Shown in pieces: positions 38,214-46,175 of a stretch of DNA of 64,000 nt. Within the stretch, counting starts at the first letter, position 1. Each line of letters opens with the position of its first letter. The DNA comes from Myceligenerans salitolerans. GTDB taxonomy: Bacteria; Actinomycetota; Actinomycetes; Actinomycetales; Cellulomonadaceae. The stretch covers positions 396,699 through 460,698 of the forward strand of contig NZ_JAFMPK010000047.1 of NCBI RefSeq assembly GCF_017349295.1. Direction: 5' to 3'. The translations under genes were made by a program, and so were the position numbers. The notes below the pieces were generated by a model. It was not told where the DNA came from and did no database searches. It saw nothing but the letters and a program-made list of their open reading frames with translations.

Positions 38214-39025
38214 GACGCGACGCTCCCCCGGCCGGCGCCACGGCCCGCACCCGCCCACCACACCGCTCCGAGCACGGCCGCCCCGGCGACCGCGGCCGCA
38301 ACGGCCGCCGGCACGGACTGCGGCGCGCCGTCCCAGCGTGCCACCGCGATCCAGACCAGGCCCCAGGCGATGGCCGCCGCCACGGCGATCCGCCCTCCGC
38401 TCCGCACGGCCAGGACCACGCCGATCGCACCCACCACCGCCAGGACGGCCACGGCCCACCAGTCGGGCCCGATGCCCGCCCCGTGGAACCCGGACGCCGC
38501 GAGCGCGGCCGCGACGTTGGCGGCCGTGGCCACGCACACCCAGCCGAGATAGACCCCGAGCACGCCGTCCACGAGGACGCGTTCCACCGGCCCGTTCGGC
38601 CGGGACCGCACCAGGATCATGAAGACGCGGCCGAGCAGGGCGAGCAGTGCCGCGATGACCAGAACGCTGAGCCAGAGCCGGCCCGCCTGCACCACGAGGA
38701 TCCATGCCGCGTTGAGCACCATGGTGCCGGCGACCGGCAACCGGAGGCGCCGCCTGCGGGCCTCGGCCGCGGGTGCCGGTGCGGGGAACCACTGCAGCAC
38801 CGTGAACCCGGCGAGACCGAGATAGATGACGGTCCAGACCGAGAACGCCGTCGACGCGGGTGCGAGCGGTGTCGCGTCCGGTGCGAGAGCACCTCCCGCC
38901 GCCGAGGCGATCGGCGTCCCGCCGAACAGGCCGACGCCGATCATCGAACCCGTCACGCAGATCACGAGGCTGACCGTGACCACGATGCGCGGGACGACCA
39001 GGTCTGCGGATCTGCTGTGCGTCAT
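38210..39025 (-). CDS. TspO/MBR-like tryptophan-rich membrane protein
   Basis: A 271-residue membrane protein with about seven to eight hydrophobic helices. Its tryptophans sit where TspO/MBR family proteins have them (F-S-V-W-T-V-I-Y, L-N-A-A-W-I-L, V-Y-L-G-W-V-C-V-A-T). The extra C-terminal helices make it longer than the about 160-residue canonical TspO, as seen in many actinobacterial photolyase-linked versions. Porphyrin or light-stress roles are known for TspO; here they are inferred from the photolyase coupling. The ATG is preceded by TGGAGG at 5-nt spacing. Confidence 0.78.
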   Translation of the reverse strand: MTHSRSADLVVPRIVVTVSLVICVTGSMIGVGLFGGTPIASAAGGALAPDATPLAPASTAFSVWTVIYLGLAGFTVLQWFPAPAPAAEARRRRLRLPVAGTMVLNAAWILVVQAGRLWLSVLVIAALLALLGRVFMILVRSRPNGPVERVLVDGVLGVYLGWVCVATAANVAAALAASGFHGAGIGPDWWAVAVLAVVGAIGVVLAVRSGGRIAVAAAIAWGLVWIAVARWDGAPQSVPAAVAAAVAGAAVLGAVWWAGAGRGAGRGSVAS

Positions 39026-39087
39026 GCATGCCTCCAGGAACGTCGGAACCGGCTCGTCGGCGCCCAGCGCAGGCGGCCGGCCAGGGT

Positions 39088-39110
39088 GATGTCTAGCCTA
39101 TCTAGTAAGT
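39088..39110 (-). promoter_or_regulatory. AT-rich dyad upstream of the TspO-photolyase pair
   Basis: CTAGCCTATCTAG at 39093-39105 is a CTAG-5-CTAG dyad inside an unusually AT-rich patch (GTCTAGCC...TAGTAAG), about 65 bp upstream of the TspO-like start. It may be a -10 region overlapped by a repressor or activator site, for example MarR-like; no cognate regulator is adjacent. Confidence 0.4.
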
Positions 39111-39189
39111 TCCCGGGCTTCCTGTCCGGGATCCTCGTTTCCGCGACCGCCGGAACGTCGCTCGTGAGGCGGACCGGCAGCCCACCGGG

Positions 39190-40146
39190 TCACCGCAGCG
39201 CCGGCAGGACGTGCTCGCCGAACGCCGCGACGAACTCGTCCTGCCGGCGCCCGACATGATGCAGGTAGAGACGGTCGGCGCCCGCGTCGCGCAGGGCGGC
39301 CAGGTGCGCCGTCAGCTCGCCGAGATCCGCGGAGACCAGCACGGCGCGCCGGACCTGCTCGATCCCGACGTCCTGGCTGCGCACGTCGAACGCGCGCGTC
39401 GTCGGGATGTCCGCGACGACGTCGGGGGCGCCGGTGTTGGTGCGCCACTGGTCGAGCGCCACCGCCTCCGCCTCCGCCGTCGTCGGCGCCCACGACAGGT
39501 GGACCTGGACGGTCACGTCGCCCGCGCCTCCCTCCTCGCGGTAGGCCTCGATGATCCGGCGCAGCTCGCCCACGGGCTGGTTGACCGTGATCAGGCCGTC
39601 CGCCCAGGCGGCGTGCCGCCGTGCCGTCGCCGGTGTCAGCGCCGGGCAGAGCAGCGGAGGCACGACGTCGGGCAGCGTCCACAACCGGGCCTCGCGTGCG
39701 ACGACCAGACCGGCGTGGTCCACCTCCTGGCCGAGCAGCAGCGCGCGGATCACCTGGACGCACTCCTCCAGCCTGCCGTCCCGCTCGGCCTTCGGCGGCC
39801 ACGGGTCCCCCGTCACGTGCTCGTTCAGGTTCTCCCCCGAGCCCAGCGCCACCCAGAACCGGCCGGGGAACATCGCGCCGAGAGTGGCGATCGCCTGCGC
39901 CACGACGACCGGGTGGTAACGCCGGCCCGGCGCGCAGACCGTGCCGAACGACAGGCCGGTCACGGCGAGCGCCGCACCGAGCCACGACCATGCGAGCGGG
40001 GACTGGCCCTGCCGTGCGCTCCACGGCGCGAGGTGGTCGGAGCACATGGCGGCGTCGAACCCGGCGTCCTGCGCGAGCCGCGCCACACGCAGCCCCTCGA
40101 CCGGATGCAGCTGCTCGTGGGAGACGTGGAAGCCGACGACGGTCAC
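39190..40146 (-). CDS. LLM-class flavin-dependent oxidoreductase (TIGR03885-like)
   Basis: A 318-residue luciferase-like TIM barrel. Family features are V-G-F-H-V-S-H-E-Q at the N-terminus, the C-S-D-H-L-A-P-W loop, G-T-V-C-A-P-G-R-R-Y-H-P-V-V-V-A-Q-A-I-A-T-L, and F-W-V-A-L-G-S-G-E-N-L-N-E-H-V-T-G. The opening matches the branch annotated as an FMN-dependent, non-F420 LLM class; cofactor choice remains to be tested. Its GTG overlaps the stop of the GH13 gene (GTGA), so the two are coupled. A joint role in a sugar-linked redox step is inference. Confidence 0.83.
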   Translation of the reverse strand: MTVVGFHVSHEQLHPVEGLRVARLAQDAGFDAAMCSDHLAPWSARQGQSPLAWSWLGAALAVTGLSFGTVCAPGRRYHPVVVAQAIATLGAMFPGRFWVALGSGENLNEHVTGDPWPPKAERDGRLEECVQVIRALLLGQEVDHAGLVVAREARLWTLPDVVPPLLCPALTPATARRHAAWADGLITVNQPVGELRRIIEAYREEGGAGDVTVQVHLSWAPTTAEAEAVALDQWRTNTGAPDVVADIPTTRAFDVRSQDVGIEQVRRAVLVSADLGELTAHLAALRDAGADRLYLHHVGRRQDEFVAAFGEHVLPALR

Positions 40147-41873
40147 GCGTCGCCCTCGCTCCCGCGGTCGCCGGCGCCCCTGGTCCCTCGTGCGCCCGAG
40201 CTGCCACCGTCGCCGCTGCCCGAGCCGCCGTCGACGGTGCGGCGCAGCCAGCGGTACCCGTACCCCGCCAGGGGGATGCGGCCGTCCGCCTCCACCGCCG
40301 GGTAGTCCTGGTCGACGTGCACGTCGACGTAGCGCGCCGCGCCCTCACGCAGGGCGGAGATCTCGGTGTCGGGGAGGGTGGCGACGACCGGTTCGTCGGC
40401 GAGGTTCGCCAGCAGCAGCACGCTGGACTGCTCCACCTGGTAGCGCAGGGCCAGCACGGACGGTGCCCCGACGTCCCACGGCACCGGACGCGCCCGCCCC
40501 AGCTCGCTCAGGCCGAGCCGGGCGCGCACGAGGCCTCCGACCCGGCGCAGGAGTGAGCCGTCGCGGACGTTCTGCTCGTCCACGCTCACCCGGTCCGGCC
40601 CGTAGGGACCGGTGATCACGGGTGCCGCGAACGCGTCCCGCGGGGCGCGGGAGAAGCCGGCGGACGGCGTCGTGGACCACTGCATGGGCGTGCGCACGGC
40701 CTCGCGCTCCGGCCGGCCGAGGTCGTCCCCCATCCCGATCTCGTCGCCGTAGCGCAGCACCGGAGGCCCGGGCAGGGAGAACAGCACCGCGTGGGCCATC
40801 GCGAGACGCCGTGGGTCGCCCTCGAGCATCGGGGCCAGACGACGGCGGATGCCGCGATGGTAGACGCGCATGGAGTCCTCGGGCGCGAACGTGTCGAGCA
40901 CCTCCTGCCGTTCCTCCGTGCTGAGCCGCTCCAGGTCCAGTTCGTCGTTGTTGCGCAGCCAGTGCGCGTACGTCGCCCCGGACGGCGGCTCCGGCTGGGT
41001 GCGCAGGGCCCGCTCCAACGGTTCCGCGCGGCCGCGCGCCAGGGCGAGGAACAGGTGGTTGTTCGTCCAGAAGTCGAGCAGCATGGTCATGCCGTGCTCA
41101 CCGTCGGTACCGAAGTAGTCGGCGTACCGGTCCGGCTCGACGTCGACCTCCCCGAGCAGCACCGCGCCCGAACGCTGCGCGGACACCGCCGCCTGCAGGT
41201 CCCGCACGAGCCACTGCCCGTCGGTGTCCGGGCGGGCGGCCCGGGCTCGTTCGAGCATCAGGGGCACCGCGTCCACCCGGAAGCCGGAGACACCCATGCG
41301 CAGCCAGAACGACACGATGCGGTACAGCTCGTCGCGCACCCGGGGGTTGTCGAGCGCGAGGTCGGGCTCGTGCGAGTAGAACGCGTGCCGGTAGAACTGC
41401 TGCGCCTCCTCGTCCCACGTCCAGGTGCGGGGTTGCACGTCCGGGAACATCGGTTCGATGTCGTCGCGCGGCTCGTCGGACCACAGGTAGTAGTCGCGGT
41501 AGGGCGAGTCGCGGTCCCGGCGCGCCTCCTGGAACCACGGGTGCTGGTCGGAGGTGTGCTGCGTGACGAGCTCCACGAGCACGTGCAGGCCGAGGTCGTC
41601 GGCGGTCTCCAGGAGCCGCGCGACGTCGGCCAGGTCGCCCAGCCGGGGATCGACCGCCAGGTGGTCGGCCACGTCGTAGCCGCCGTCCCGGAACGGCGAG
41701 ACGTAGAACGGCAGGAGCCACACGCACGTGACGCCGAGCCCTCGCAGGTAGTGCAGGCGCTCGATGACGCCCGGAAGGTCGCCCCACCCGTCGTCGTCCG
41801 AGTCGACGAACAGGCGCGGGTCGAGCTGGTAGACGACCGCGTCGGTGTACCAGGACGAGTGCATACGCGCCAT
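40143..41873 (-). CDS. GH13 enzyme, trehalose-synthase-like
   Basis: A 576-residue glycoside hydrolase family 13 protein resembling trehalose synthase (maltose alpha-D-glucosyltransferase). The catalytic triad is complete: Asp201 (G-F-R-V-D-A-V-P), Glu242 (L-L-G-E-V-D-V) and Asp310 (L-R-N-N-D-E-L-D). Region I reads V-T-Q-H-T-S-D-Q-H-P-W-F, where TreS normally has N-H instead of Q-H, a notable change next to the active site. The C-terminal beta domain is present, ending in a Gly/Ser/Arg-rich tail. The ATG overlaps the small acidic gene stop (TGATG). Actual activity could be TreS, glucosidase or a variant. Confidence 0.88.
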   Translation of the reverse strand: MARMHSSWYTDAVVYQLDPRLFVDSDDDGWGDLPGVIERLHYLRGLGVTCVWLLPFYVSPFRDGGYDVADHLAVDPRLGDLADVARLLETADDLGLHVLVELVTQHTSDQHPWFQEARRDRDSPYRDYYLWSDEPRDDIEPMFPDVQPRTWTWDEEAQQFYRHAFYSHEPDLALDNPRVRDELYRIVSFWLRMGVSGFRVDAVPLMLERARAARPDTDGQWLVRDLQAAVSAQRSGAVLLGEVDVEPDRYADYFGTDGEHGMTMLLDFWTNNHLFLALARGRAEPLERALRTQPEPPSGATYAHWLRNNDELDLERLSTEERQEVLDTFAPEDSMRVYHRGIRRRLAPMLEGDPRRLAMAHAVLFSLPGPPVLRYGDEIGMGDDLGRPEREAVRTPMQWSTTPSAGFSRAPRDAFAAPVITGPYGPDRVSVDEQNVRDGSLLRRVGGLVRARLGLSELGRARPVPWDVGAPSVLALRYQVEQSSVLLLANLADEPVVATLPDTEISALREGAARYVDVHVDQDYPAVEADGRIPLAGYGYRWLRRTVDGGSGSGDGGSSGARGTRGAGDRGSEGDA

Positions 41874-42079
41874 CAGCCCTCGGAACCGGCGTGCCCGCCG
41901 GTACGGGGGTTCTGGGACGCGGGGTCGGTGTCCTGGTCGGGTTGGCCGTCCGCGCGCTGCTCGCGCGGGGTGGAGGACTCGTCGTCGTCGCTCCCGGCGG
42001 CCGCTCCGGTGCGCGGGTTGAGCTGCTCGGGGTCGCTGTCCGGGTCCTCGGCGGGGTCATAGCCAGGCTGGTCGGTCAT
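41873..42079 (-). CDS. Small acidic repeat protein, unknown
   Basis: A 68-residue highly acidic, disordered protein with two copies of N-P-R-T-G-x-x-A-G-S (about residues 21-30 and 57-66). Cysteine-free and without hydrophobic segments. A strong AGGAGA ribosome site lies 5 nt before the ATG, and the stop shares one base with the GH13 start (TGATG), so it is very likely translated and coupled. Function unknown; it could stabilise or localise the enzyme downstream, which is speculation. Confidence 0.7.
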   Translation of the reverse strand: MTDQPGYDPAEDPDSDPEQLNPRTGAAAGSDDDESSTPREQRADGQPDQDTDPASQNPRTGGHAGSEG

Positions 42080-42288
42080 GGTCGTCTCCTGTCCACGGGG
42101 CGTGGCCGGTGCTGGACCGCGGCTTGTTCTCGCACCGTGCCACGGGACGACGCCGCTCGCATTTCGCCGGAACCGGACGTGTGCCCGGTGGACGCGCGGC
42201 ACCGCGCCCGGCCCGCTCCGCCCGGCGGAGTCCTCCGCCTCCGCTCGCTCCGGCACGCCGGGCCGGCGGGTCCGACGGCGGATCGCGG

Positions 42289-43410
42289 TCACCGGGCCAG
42301 TCGCTCGACCACCGTGCCGTACAGCCACGGCACACGCGCCGCAGCGGGCACGATCGCCGGACGGGCGGGGCTGGACGCCCAGGCGAGCAGGCCGCTGGTG
42401 AGCGCCCGGTAGTCGCGCGTCGCCGAGTGCCACGCGCGCTCGTACGCGACGGGGTCGTCCAGGTGCCGGACGACGGCGTCCGCCTGGGCGAGGCCCACGC
42501 GGACCCCCTCGCCCGTCAGGGCGTCGACGTAGCCCGACGCGTCGCCCACGAGCCGCACCCGCCCTGCCGCGCGCCGGAGCGACCGCCGGCGCAGCGGCCC
42601 GGCGCCCAGCACCGGCCCGGCCCACGCGCCCGTCAGCCGGGCACGGAGTTCGGGGAACTGCGAGCGCAGCACCGCCTCGAACCCGTCGCCGGAGGGCAGC
42701 GCCTCGCGAGGCCCGAGCAGCGCGACGCCGACGGTGTCGGCACCCACCGGCGTCACGTACGCCTCGGCGTCTCGCGACCAGTGCACCTCGACGAGCTCGC
42801 TCCACGGCGGTACCCGGAAGTGGCGCCGCAGGCCGTACCGGCGGCGCACCGCCCGGCCGCCGTGCCGCCCGGGGGCCGCATCGAGCCCCGCGAGCCGGCG
42901 GGTCGTGGAGTGCAGGCCGTCGCAACCGAGGAGCCAGCCCGCCCGGAGCGTGGCCCGAGCACGCTCGCCGCCCCGGCTCGTCGCGGCAGCGCCGGGCACG
43001 ATGTCCACCTCGACGCCCCCGGCGTCCTGGCGCAGCGTCGTGACGCGGGCGTGCAGCAACCTCGCCCCCACGTCGGCGGCGCGGGACCACAGGGCCGCGT
43101 GCAGCGCCGTGCGCGGCACGCCCCGGCCGGGGCCGTCGGTGAACCGGTGGTCGGCACGGTGCCCGCGCGAGCGATAGCTGATCCCGGAGAGCGGATACCC
43201 GGGCGGGTCGGCGCCGAGCGCCTGGACGGCCCGCAGCGCCCCCGGGAGCAGCCCTTCCCCGCAGGCCTTGTCGAAGGTGCCCGTGCGCCGGTCCACGAGC
43301 AGCACGTCGAGTCCCGCGGCCCGCGCATGGATCGCCGCGGCCAGCCCGACCGGTCCGGCACCCACCACGACGACGTCCGCGTCCAGGCCACCGCGGCCCG
43401 TCCTGGTCAC
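42289..43410 (-). CDS. FAD-dependent monooxygenase/reductase, SrsC-like
   Basis: A 373-residue flavoprotein with an N-terminal FAD motif V-V-V-G-A-G-P-V-G-L-A-A-A-I-H-A-R-A-A-G-L, an R-R-T-G-T-F-D-K-A-C-G-E-G-L-L-P segment as in geranylgeranyl-reductase/PHBH relatives, and the second G-D-A-S-G-Y-V-D-A-L-T-G-E-G FAD site. It follows a type III PKS and an ICMT-like methyltransferase. In the Streptomyces griseus srsABC set the third gene is a hydroxylase that oxidises an alkylresorcinol methyl ether to a quinol, so the same role is proposed. The GTG overlaps the upstream stop by 4 nt. Confidence 0.82.
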   Translation of the reverse strand: MTRTGRGGLDADVVVVGAGPVGLAAAIHARAAGLDVLLVDRRTGTFDKACGEGLLPGALRAVQALGADPPGYPLSGISYRSRGHRADHRFTDGPGRGVPRTALHAALWSRAADVGARLLHARVTTLRQDAGGVEVDIVPGAAATSRGGERARATLRAGWLLGCDGLHSTTRRLAGLDAAPGRHGGRAVRRRYGLRRHFRVPPWSELVEVHWSRDAEAYVTPVGADTVGVALLGPREALPSGDGFEAVLRSQFPELRARLTGAWAGPVLGAGPLRRRSLRRAAGRVRLVGDASGYVDALTGEGVRVGLAQADAVVRHLDDPVAYERAWHSATRDYRALTSGLLAWASSPARPAIVPAAARVPWLYGTVVERLAR

Positions 43411-43934
43411 CGGGACCCGCCGGTGACCAGCCGCAGCGCACGCTCCTCGGCCGGGATGCGGAAGCGGCCCAGCAGCACCGCGTTGAGCACGGTGAAGCAC
43501 GTGGCCGTGATCCAGCAGGTGTGCACCAGCGGGAGCGCGATGCCCTCGACCACGACGGCCACGTAGTTCGGATGGCGCAGCCACCGGTACGGTCCCCCGG
43601 AGACCAGCGGCAGCCCCGGCACCACGATGATGCGCGTGTTCCAGCGGTACCCCAGCGTGGCCACGCACCACCACCGCAGCCCCTGCCCGGCGAGCACCAG
43701 GACGAGCATCGGCACACCCAGCCACGGCAGGAAGGGCCGGCCGGCGACCACGGCCTCCACGACGCACGCGACCAGCAGTCCGCTGTGCAGGGCCACCATC
43801 GCCGGGAAGTGCCCCCTTCCCGACTCGACGCCGCCGCGCGCGAAGGACCATCGAGCATTGCGCGCCGACACGGCGAGCTCGGCGAGCCGCTCCACCGCCG
43901 TGGCGGCCACGAGCACCACGTAGAACCCCAGCAT
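43407..43934 (-). CDS. Isoprenylcysteine methyltransferase-family protein, SrsB-like
   Basis: A 175-residue integral membrane methyltransferase with about four hydrophobic helices and the ICMT signature S-G-G-P-Y-R-W-L-R-H-P-N-Y-V-A-V-V at about 113-129, which binds SAM. In bacterial phenolic-lipid clusters such proteins O-methylate alkylresorcinols made by the adjacent PKS; that is the proposed role here. It starts one base after the PKS stop and overlaps the FAD gene, so the three form a tight unit. Confidence 0.85.
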   Translation of the reverse strand: MLGFYVVLVAATAVERLAELAVSARNARWSFARGGVESGRGHFPAMVALHSGLLVACVVEAVVAGRPFLPWLGVPMLVLVLAGQGLRWWCVATLGYRWNTRIIVVPGLPLVSGGPYRWLRHPNYVAVVVEGIALPLVHTCWITATCFTVLNAVLLGRFRIPAEERALRLVTGGSR

Positions 43935-43935
43935 C

Positions 43936-45048
43936 TCAGCGCCCTTCCAGTCGCAGGAGCACCAGTTCACAGGCCACGCCCGGGCCGAACGCCATGAGCA
44001 CCGCGGGCGAGCCCGGCGGCGCCTCCGACCTCGCGAGCGTCCTGGCCAGGACATCGAGCACGGACGACGACGACAGGTTCCCCGCGCATGCCAGACTCGC
44101 CCGGCTCTCCCGGACGGCCGCCTCGGGCAGCCCGAGGGCGTCCCGCACGGCGTCGATCACCTTCGGCCCACCGGCGTGCACGACCCAGGTCGGCACCTCG
44201 GCCGGCGTCAGCCCGTGCTCGACCAGCAGTCCCTTCACATCGGCGGGCAGATGCGCCCTCAGCAGGTCCGGCAACCCGGCGGACAGCACGATCGCGAACC
44301 CGCTGTCACGCACCTCCCAGCCGAGCGCCTCCGTGGTCCCCGGGTAGAGGTGCGAGCGCGTATCGACCAGACGGGCCGGGCGCGGCCGGGCGGCGGACGG
44401 ATCCGCCACGGTGCGGGCGCGCGCGGCCCGTGCCAGCGGGTGCCCGGACCCCACGACGACGACAGCGGCCGCGCCGTCGCCGAACAGCCCGGACGCCACG
44501 AGGTTCGCCATCGAGTCGTCGTCGTGCTGGAGGGTCAGCGAGCACAGCTCGACCGACACCAGCAGCGCCACGTCGCGCGGATGGCCCAGCAGGTGGTCGT
44601 GGACGCGCGCCAGCCCGCCCGCCCCGCCCGCGCACCCCAGGCCGAACGATGGCGTCCGGCGCACGTCGCCGCGCAGCCCCAGGCGCTCGGACAGCAGGAC
44701 GTCCAGGGACGGAGCCGCCACCCCGGTCACCGAGGTCGCGAACACGTGGTCGACGTCCCCCGGCTCGAGCCCGGCCGCGGTCAGCGCCCGCCGGCACGCG
44801 CGCTCGGCCAGGGCCGCACCCTCACGGACGAACACCGCGTTGGTGGCGCCCAGCGACCGCAGCCCCGCGTACTCCTCCAGCGGCAGCACCAGGTGACGAT
44901 GATCCACCCCGGCGCTCCCGTGCAGGCGCCGCAACAGCGCAGCCCGGCCCGGGTCCGGTGCCACCAGCGGCCCCACGACCTCGGTGATCGCCTCCTGGGC
45001 ATACACGTGCCCCGGCAGCACCGGCTCCACGGCCACGACGCACGACAT
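43936..45048 (-). CDS. Type III polyketide synthase (alkylresorcinol/pyrone synthase-like)
   Basis: A 370-residue chalcone-synthase-fold homodimeric PKS that would extend an acyl-CoA with malonyl units. The catalytic triad is visible: Cys139 (F-G-L-G-C-A-G-G-A), His291 (V-V-H-A-G-G-P-K-V-I-D) and Asn324 (C-A-G-N-L-S-S-S-S-V-L). The G-x-G-P C-terminal loop (A-F-G-P-G-V) is present. The ATG at 45048 gives the family start. With downstream methyltransferase and flavoprotein genes it resembles srsABC. The product is likely a phenolic lipid, but the starter and length are unknown. Confidence 0.92.
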   Translation of the reverse strand: MSCVVAVEPVLPGHVYAQEAITEVVGPLVAPDPGRAALLRRLHGSAGVDHRHLVLPLEEYAGLRSLGATNAVFVREGAALAERACRRALTAAGLEPGDVDHVFATSVTGVAAPSLDVLLSERLGLRGDVRRTPSFGLGCAGGAGGLARVHDHLLGHPRDVALLVSVELCSLTLQHDDDSMANLVASGLFGDGAAAVVVVGSGHPLARAARARTVADPSAARPRPARLVDTRSHLYPGTTEALGWEVRDSGFAIVLSAGLPDLLRAHLPADVKGLLVEHGLTPAEVPTWVVHAGGPKVIDAVRDALGLPEAAVRESRASLACAGNLSSSSVLDVLARTLARSEAPPGSPAVLMAFGPGVACELVLLRLEGR

Positions 45049-45101
45049 CTCAGCATCCTGACGCAGGACCCGCCCACCCGCGCGCCGAGCACGCCGTACC
45101 A

Positions 45102-45119
45102 CGTCCCGTGCCCGGGACG
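45102..45119. promoter_or_regulatory. Dyad in the divergent PKS / UbiA promoter region
   Basis: A CGTCCCG-4-CGGGACG inverted repeat lies in the 140-bp gap between the divergent PKS (minus) and UbiA (plus) genes. It could be an operator controlling both directions. No linked regulator is seen, and such dyads also arise by chance at this GC content. Confidence 0.35.
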
Positions 45120-45188
45120 GCGGCGTACGCCCCCCCGCCGAGTGCGCACCCCGCGCGCCGACGGCGGCGCACGACTAGCGTGCCGCCC

Positions 45189-46046
45189 ATGACCTCCGGC
45201 ACGGAAACCCGCGCCCTCGCCCGCGGTCTGCTGCTGGCCTCCCACGCCGCCCCGGCCGCCGTCGTGACAGGTCTGGCCGCCGCGCTCTCCGTGGCACTCG
45301 GATCCGGCGCGGCCACCGTCGCGGTCGTCACGGTCGCGGTCGGCACCGGCCAGCTCTCCGTCGGATGGTCCAACGACTGGATCGACGCCGCGCGGGACAC
45401 CGCCGTCGGACGTACCGACAAGCCCGTGGTGGCCGGCCTCGTCACCGCCCGCACCCTGCGCACGGCCGCGTTCGCGGCGCTCGCGGTGTGCGTGGTCGCG
45501 TCGCTGGCGCTGGGCATCGCACCCGGCGCGGTCCACCTCGTGGCGGTGGCCGGAGCGTGGGCGTACAACGCCCGGCTCAAGGCGACCGCCTGGTCCTGGG
45601 CTCCCTACGCGCTGTCGTTCGGGCTGCTGGCCGTCTTCGTCGTCCTCGCCGCCCCCGGGCCGCGCGTCCCCGCGGGCTGGGCCGTGGCCGCCGCCGCCCT
45701 GCTGGGCGTGGGGGCACATGTCGCGAACACGCTTCCCGACCTGGAGGACGACACGGCGACCGGGGTGCGAGGCCTGCCGCACCGGCTCGGCCGCCGCGCG
45801 TCCGGCGTGCTCGCTCCCTGCCTCCTGATGCCGGCGGCCGGCGTGGTGGTACTGGGTCCGGCCGGCGCACCAGGACCCGTGGAGTGGGCGGGAGGCGTCC
45901 TCGCCGCCGGCCTCGCGCTCACGGCGGGCGTCACGGCACTCACCCGGCCGCACAGCCGGGCGCCGTTCGGTCTCAGCATGGGCGTCGCGGTGGTGTGCGT
46001 GGCCCTGCTGGCGCTGGCCACCGCGGACATCGCGGTCGTGCCGTGA
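45189..46046 (+). CDS. UbiA-family prenyltransferase
   Basis: A 285-residue polytopic membrane prenyltransferase. The first aspartate-rich motif is W-S-N-D-W-I-D-A-A-R-D-T-A-V-G-R-T-D-K-P at about 60-79 (N-D-x-x-D-x-x-x-D), and the second is N-T-L-P-D-L-E-D-D at about 180-188. Both bind prenyl-diphosphate through magnesium. It is divergent from the type III PKS and followed by a phytoene-desaturase-like gene, so it may prenylate the polyketide quinol or belong to a quinone/terpenoid branch; the acceptor is an inference. ATG start. Confidence 0.87.
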   Translation: MTSGTETRALARGLLLASHAAPAAVVTGLAAALSVALGSGAATVAVVTVAVGTGQLSVGWSNDWIDAARDTAVGRTDKPVVAGLVTARTLRTAAFAALAVCVVASLALGIAPGAVHLVAVAGAWAYNARLKATAWSWAPYALSFGLLAVFVVLAAPGPRVPAGWAVAAAALLGVGAHVANTLPDLEDDTATGVRGLPHRLGRRASGVLAPCLLMPAAGVVVLGPAGAPGPVEWAGGVLAAGLALTAGVTALTRPHSRAPFGLSMGVAVVCVALLALATADIAVVP

Positions 46047-46175
46047 CCTCCCGGTCCCCGTCGGGGACGACGGCGGCAGGCGTCCGGTGTCCCGCCGCGC
46101 GGCCCGGCCCGCGGGCTGGCGACCGCCGCCGATCGTGGGCACGCTGGACCCAGCCGACCAAGGAGGCGATCGTGG

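Noticed and set aside
36825-39029. A single 734-residue fusion of the TspO-like region with photolyase
   Set aside because: The long frame upstream of 38213 is a shadow of the TspO-like gene in another frame; the ATGA overlap explains the junction.
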